Positions 58,681 to 64,000 of a stretch of 64,000 nt of DNA are shown in pieces; the stretch's first letter is position 1, and every line of letters starts with the position of its first letter. This DNA is from Pohlia nutans (Eukaryota > Streptophyta > Bryopsida > Bryales > Mniaceae). The notes beneath the pieces were generated by a model. It was not told the origin of the DNA. It saw only the letters and a program-made list of their open reading frames with translations, and made no database searches. The stretch is taken from assembly GCA_022496805.1 (NCBI GenBank), contig CM040093.1, positions 13,370,213 through 13,434,212 on the forward strand, read 5' to 3'. The position numbers were made by a program, and so were the translations under genes.

Positions 58681-59840
58681 GACGATTTCTTGGGACATTC
58701 TTCCATCCTGGTGATTTTGCTACTCCCCCTCTTCAGTGGACCTATTGCTATATGATATAGTTTGCAGATGCGATAATGTATGTAACTGCATCCTCCAAAA
58801 AAGATATAACATTCTTCAACACTATAGTAGTGGATCTCAAATTCGTGCCATCCTCTTCTCTGAACTAGAAGATGATTATTTCTTCATATTCAATGTTACC
58901 GAACTTTCCATAAAAGTATTTGGCTTCAATTATTCTTATGTGAGGCATGCAATTTTTGGAACCTGGAAAAATATATGCCCATCCCATAATATGAGATGTT
59001 TTAAAGCGGGATTTATATGGAATGATCATATGAATGTCCAAATTTCAACATCTTTTCCAAATACCCACACTTTTGTGACAATTTCGCATACTTTGTTACC
59101 AACACGCCTTGCCCCCGACTGTTTTTGACACGAGGTTTGAGACTTTGATTTATTCATTTTAAAAGACACAATGAGACAACTGGGTGGCTGACGAGAGTAA
59201 AAGGCTTGTATCATATAAATGAATGTAGATGAGTACAATCCAACGACAAAAACGGTGAACATGCATGAACACTTTTAAATGAATTAAGCAATATAGAATA
59301 ATGCATACATTATTCAATATAATATATTCTACTACATCATATATTGTATGTTATACAATATTATATATGGTATATACTACTATAATTTGTACCATATTGT
59401 ATTTTGTAATGTATACTTGTAAATACTAGTAATAATACAATATACAATATACTATAGAAGACAACGTAGAATAGTATGTATATTGTAGTTTATAATTCTA
59501 GTACAATACTAATATCCATGTATACTACACTGTCTTATATGGCTAAAATACATAGAGTATTACGTCGTACTTATAAAAGCATAATTACTGTAAAGATGCA
59601 AGGTAGTAGACATTGTACAATACCAAACAAATTACGCTGCACAATATGATGTATAGATCCTCGTAAATTGTAATGTATATTTGTACACAAATACTACGTG
59701 TCATTCAGTATAAATCTTGTATTATAGTACTACATAAATACGTACGGTTTGTTTGTATGTACGTTACAATGTATAATACCATGAATTTGTACTAAAAATT
59801 ATGGTACTTTTACAATTTCGTGTCCAATACATCTCGTCCC
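58681..59840. other. AT-rich region with TATA-like low complexity
   Basis: 59280-59800 is dominated by AATATA/TATACTA-type sequence. No gene seen. Confidence 0.55.
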
Positions 59841-59844
59841 TCAT

Positions 59845-60360
59845 TGCCTATGTGTCAAGATCCAAGCGGTGTACTTCAGACGGCTTAGATTTGATGGACG
59901 TGTCGATATACACATCGGCAGTGTACAAGCATCCCTCATTAGCCAGTATGTTCCCATCCACGTCATAGGACTTTTTTCGCCCGGGACAGCCCAAACCTGA
60001 AGTTTGAAATTTTCAAATAACCGCTTGACAGTAACTCAAAATTCCACCATGCTGACTGGACTGACGAAGTTCACTCGGGCGTTCACTGGGCTAGCACTCG
60101 GACACTGTTCTGCCACTGGAATGATCTTGGGACATAATGACTCTAACTTCGACTCGAGAGGCGATGAACAAGTCCCATGTTTCCTCTAGTGAGAGCCCTT
60201 TCCAAAGGTGCCAATTTGGTAAAAATCCTGCTCGACTGAGTTTCACCTCTGTCAATATTTGAATTTCATTTGCTGGTTTAAACAAAAATAAACCTTTTAC
60301 ATACATGGGAGCAGAGAAATTGGCTGCATTCATCCTCTGATGTATCAACGTACGAAATCT
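59845..60360 (-). pseudogene. Coding-like minus-strand fragments, unknown protein
   Basis: On the minus strand an upstream piece (60348-60091) reads NAANFSAPMYVKGLFLFKPA, then NEIQILTEVKLSRAGFLPNW and WKGLSLEETWDLF, and stops at TAG 60091-60093. A second piece in another frame (about 59977-59845) reads PGRKKSYDVDGNILANEG and CLYTADVYIDTSIKSKPSEV, then stops. Both look protein-like in composition and could be two exons or one frame broken by a shift. I do not recognise the family; it may belong to the neighbouring decayed transposon. Confidence 0.35.
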
Positions 60361-60905
60361 GATAACGTTGAATGCATCAAGGTCCCAGGTCCCAGACTGT
60401 GTTGGCTTTATTAGCTTTGTATCTATATGGTTATATTTGTTTGAATGATATGTTTCTCAGCGCCAAAATTGTGCCTAGAACTCTCAAATACTAGGACTGG
60501 TATAGATTTGAGGTTTTAGCTAGGCGACAAACTCTACCAATTTCACTGTCTATCCAACGGATTGTTACGTGACGTGGCATCGAGTGCCAAGATACGTCAG
60601 ATGAATGTCTTTGTAGACTACGTTAGTTTATGTAATCTATTTTAGTTTATGGAGTTTTCATCCATTTAGTACTTCATTCAATTAGGATTTTGGAATATTA
60701 GGTGGAGAAGCTCTCTTGACTTGACATTCTTTGTCAAGTTGAGACTTGTGAGTGGTTTTGGAGAGTGCTTTTGTTGTGAGGGTTTGCTTGGCTATGACAA
60801 TTTTCCTTTGAGTAAACTTTCAGGTTTCTCATTGACATTTGCACTCTTGAATTCTCCTTTCATGACATGAGAGATAACTCAATTTATATGTGTAGATGTT
60901 TTGCC

Positions 60906-61025
60906 CACTAGTAGAAAAGGTGGCACTGCCGAGGGAGATGCCCAGGCAAGTAGTGCCCAATTCCACGCATGCATAGTGATTTTGCCTGGGCATCTCCCTA
61001 GGGAGCGCCACCTTTTCTACTAGTG
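60906..61025. mobile_element. CACTA-type MITE (120 bp), TSD GCC
   Basis: Ends CACTAGTAGAAAAGGTGG are exactly inverted, and the homology extends inward through GAGGGAGATGCCCAGGCAA. The flanks are GCC at 60903-60905 and 61026-61028, a 3-bp duplication as expected for CACTA elements. Confidence 0.9.
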
Positions 61026-61548
61026 GCCTTTCTTTGAGAATGTACGTTATGCATTCTTGTCCTTCCTTTTTTTCTTTTTCTTTTTCTTTTTTTTTTTTAC
61101 ACAAAGGGCTTTGTTTGGTTCTTGATTGCAGATTTGACAATGATTTATGATACTTGATTTGTTGTGTATGCTGATTTTTATTCACATGACAGGATGTGAA
61201 GTTCACTGTGGTTAATGAATGCAAGTGTTGTTCCATACTCTACAAGAGTCAGCTGCAGAACTGATTCAATAACACGAACTTTGAGTGTTTCACAATGTTC
61301 CTGAAACAATACAAAATATGTGAATGATGAAAACAGCTTCACATCATAATGCAGAAATTATTGTGGCATATGTCACTGCCAGGTGGTCATATATATAAAA
61401 CACAAATTAGCTCTACCTCTGTAATACATATACATAGAACATAGAATATATGGCATAAATTAACGAAATTGGCGCTTCCAGAAAGGACTCTAGACTAGGA
61501 ACTTGTCTGAGCACATTGAGCTGCCTGTTTGGAACTGGAGCAATTGAA

Positions 61549-62097
61549 CCCTTTAACGTCCCGATTCAACACAGATTTTGAAGATGCATTATAAAATGTT
61601 TGATGAATAATAAAAATGGAGTTGATATACAAAGCTAAGTTGTAAAAGTCAATGTGAAGATCACATTGTATGGTTGGATTTATCATATTTTTTATTATTA
61701 AATTGTAATTAAATTTTCAAGATTTTTTTTTGAAATTCAATTAAAAATCCCAAATTTACCAAAAATAAAAAATAAAAATTGTTGTAATGAATTTGGAATA
61801 AGTGAATAACATGCACTACGATATGATATGATTTCCATTATTTGATTCTACTTGTTTTGGAAAATCATGCTTAAGCTCTCACTTTTGAACTAAGAATGAA
61901 ACTTGACATAAACCAATTCTATTATTTTTAGAAAAATCATGATAACTTATTTTGAAGATCCATACTGTACAAATGATAGTTAACTAGCATTAGAATCAAG
62001 AGAAATTTGGATGGATAAAAACTGTCCATATATGTAGTCAAGAGAATAATTTGAATATGTTCATCGTTCACTATGTGAACGCGTGTGCGTCAAAAGG
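61549..62097 (+). mobile_element. TTAA-type element, family C copy 3, decayed ends
   Basis: CCCTTTAACGTCCCGATTCA and the interior (ATGTTTGATGAATAATAAAA, CAATGTGAAGATCACATTGT) follow family C. The left flank is TGAA and the right end GCGTCAAAAGG is degenerate. Confidence 0.75.
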
Positions 62098-62412
62098 ACT
62101 CAGATCTATACTATCATAGAGTTTAGAACTCTAGATAAGGTTGATATAAAAGGGCTCTTAATTAAGAACTAGAGAGGTTTGATCGACTTAGGCACTCACC
62201 TGAAATCTCACACATATGCTGCTTGTCCTAGATTTTAGAGCTCTGAGATTTCAATTGGGCAACATTTTTAAAATAGAAGCTTTCAAAAACCTTATTTTCT
62301 CCCAAACATGCATAGACTGAGTGAGCATTTGAAAGTCCCAATTTTTCAGCACTTGAATGCCACATATTGCCTCACCAAAATAAAAAATATATACCAACTA
62401 AACGAATATTGC

Positions 62413-62559
62413 CATCTTACTAGAATTGTACGTTGTGTGCTACATTTGTTAGCAACATAGGGGAGCATCTATGACAACATTTCAATTTCTAAACATTGCT
62501 TGAGCTACTCCCCTAACTTTGTTAACAAACGTAGCACACAATATATAATCCTAGTAGTG
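62413..62559. mobile_element. Foldback MITE with (CAC)TACTAG ends
   Basis: TTACTAGAATTGTACGTTGT, GTGCTACATTTGTTAG and AGGGGAG on the left are inverted on the right, which ends CTAGTAGTG, suggesting CACTA affinity. Confidence 0.6.
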
Positions 62560-62777
62560 AATTTTGCATTTTGAAACATGTCATTTTAATGAATATGACC
62601 ATGATAACTTTTAACATATGCCATTTATTAAATAATTATAACCACAACTTTAATTAGTGGAAATTGTATGTAAGTCAGAGCAAGCCCACCATTGAGGCTC
62701 ATATCCATATTTCCAAACCTCATATACTAAGGCTCCAGACCTAAATTTTGCCAAACACGAGGAGATTGGCTGATACC

Positions 62778-62904
62778 CACAAGCAATACACCAACCTTGA
62801 ACACTATGTTTTGTAAAAAGTCAGTCTTTCCAAGTCAAATCACAAGCAATACACCAACCTTGAACACTATGTTTTGTAAAAAATCAGTCTTTCCAAGTCA
62901 AATC
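62778..62904 (+). repeat. 63-bp direct tandem duplication
   Basis: Two copies starting at 62778 and 62841 (CACAAGCAATACACCAACCT) differ at about one position, indicating a recent duplication. Confidence 0.9.
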
Positions 62905-63278
62905 AGGATCTCGATTTTTAGCAAGCAATTTTAGGATAGCAATCATGTGGAAAATAATGCTTCAAGAAACAAACGGCGAGCTTTTGTTGAAAAAATAGTG
63001 CAATTGGCAATTCGTATGGTTTTCAGGTACTACATGGATGTTACAACTACAACAAAAACCGTCCGTGTGCACAGCTTGTGCTCAGATGGCTATGAAGGAC
63101 GTCTGTGTATTTCACTATTTTACAAAGTGATCTCTCCCTCGACACCCGTGGTTTCGTCACTACACAATCATGCGCCTGGGCTCAGGAGAGATGGATCGAA
63201 CAGCCATAATATGTACCTGAATCCGAGCAAAGTGGGATGTGATCGTGGATTGCAATCAAGTTTCTGGCTATGGCGCGA
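62905..63278. other. Downstream flank of NRT2
   Basis: No gene recognised; probably includes the NRT2 3' UTR (minus strand). Confidence 0.4.
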
Positions 63279-63861
63279 TCAGTGCGAGTAGGATTTAAAC
63301 ATCGACAGCCCTGAGCGATCGACATCACCCTCGGGATCAGTCGCATCACCTCCGGCCTTCTTCCACCGCTCACTCCTGGCATTCACGGCGAATTTCAAGC
63401 TCTGCAGATGCAAACCCTGCTCTTGCTCCACCGCGGTCCACTCCGAAATGTAAAAATCTTCCTCAGTAATCGCCTTCGACGCCGGGAAGAACATCCCGCC
63501 CCACGGCGGGAAGTATACAAGTGATACTAGTAACGTGCAGGCGATGATCATGAGACCCATGTACACCAGCCCGACTTCCGTGCGAAGACCCCCGTTCGTG
63601 AAGAATAGCGACTGAGTCACCACGGACCCTAAGTTGCCGCCGGCGGCCGTCATGCCGATGATTCCACCCAAGGACCTTCTCGAAATGAACGGAACAATTC
63701 CAAATGAAGCCCCGCACGCTGCTTGCACGAAGATCGAGAACACCAGCATGGTGCCCACCGCGGCTGATAAACTGCTCATTCTCCCTAACACAATACAGAA
63801 CACGCCCCCCATGGTCTGTACAAACCATAGGTACCATAACCGGCCTCGCATTCCAGCGTAC
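63279..63861 (-). CDS. NRT2: High-affinity nitrate transporter NRT2, C-terminal exon (partial gene)
   Basis: On the minus strand this exon starts after an AG acceptor at 63861/63862 and ends at TGA 63281-63279, about 193 residues. It covers the last transmembrane helices of the major facilitator fold: GMRGRLWYLWFVQTMGG, MLVFSIFVQAACGASFG, FISRRSLGGIIG, the nitrate signature AAGGNLGS, and YFPPWGGMFFP, followed by a cytosolic tail with EEDFYISEW and SLKFAVNARSERW. These motifs are diagnostic for NRT2 nitrate/H+ symporters of the plasma membrane, which usually need NAR2/NRT3 as partner. Earlier exons lie beyond the right edge; 63862-64000 is intron. The intact motifs and tail suggest a functional gene. 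The exact paralogue cannot be told. Confidence 0.92.
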
Positions 63862-64000
63862 CTGGAGCAGTGATTTTTTTTGGTCAGGACACAGTTAAGC
63901 ATTTTTTCTACCTTGAAGAGCATTTCGGGCTCCTTGGATGCTCTTTTCATATACCTATTAATATATAGGTAATATCATGGTAATACACATTTGCTACCTA

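Noticed and set aside
59280..59800. Possible replication origin or matrix attachment region because of extreme AT content
   Set aside because: Low-complexity AT sequence alone is not evidence.

Overview
The window looks like nuclear DNA of a land plant, most likely a seedless one such as a bryophyte; that placement is an inference. Support comes from spliced genes with GT-AG introns, a U2 snRNA gene with a plant-type upstream element and TATA box, and plant protein families (NRT2 nitrate transporter, NDR1/HIN1-like LEA_2 protein, DUF829/TMEM53-like hydrolase, plant FAD monooxygenase). Gene density is low, about one convincing gene per 8-10 kb, and the gaps are AT-rich and full of small non-autonomous transposons.

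Layout: 1-2.0 kb holds a minus-strand gene of five phase-consistent exons running off the left edge, with a ParB/sulfiredoxin-like DGNHR motif. 2.04-4.65 kb is an unexplained block of GACGAGCAC-type repeats and six palindrome-centred modules. 5.0-6.5 kb has two orphan coding segments. 7.08-10.7 kb is a Mutator-like transposase gene (GCM/WRKY-type zinc finger, RNase-H-like core, SWIM finger) broken by one frameshift and one stop. 15.6-16.0 kb encodes a secreted eight-cysteine protein. 16.2-16.75 kb is a U2 snRNA pseudogene split by a transposon. 20.1-22.3 kb is a four-exon DUF829 hydrolase. 22.6-27.05 kb is a large inverted repeat with a U2 snRNA gene in each arm, one intact and one split by a transposon. 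30.6-34.1 kb is a seven-exon FAD monooxygenase. 34-48 kb is a transposon-rich desert. 48.3-49.1 kb is a single-exon LEA_2/NHL gene. 49-56 kb is again desert. 56.3-58.7 kb is a decayed En/Spm-type transposon gene. 59.85-60.36 kb has coding-like minus-strand fragments. The last C-terminal exon of an NRT2 transporter lies at the right edge.

The most striking feature is a set of about 17 elements (roughly 0.2-1.3 kb) whose inverted ends begin CCC or CCCC and which abut TTAA on both sides, the hallmark of the piggyBac superfamily. They make up roughly 13% of the window, sit in introns of two genes, and in one place two share a single TTAA. Several carry a one-sided subterminal palindrome (CGTCC-spacer-GGACG). 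I know of no well-described piggyBac-type MITE population in land plants, so this is my main candidate for an undescribed system. No autonomous transposase for them is visible here.

The genes do not form a pathway; they are unrelated neighbours in a repeat-rich plant chromosome. All calls come from reading the sequence; no database search was run.
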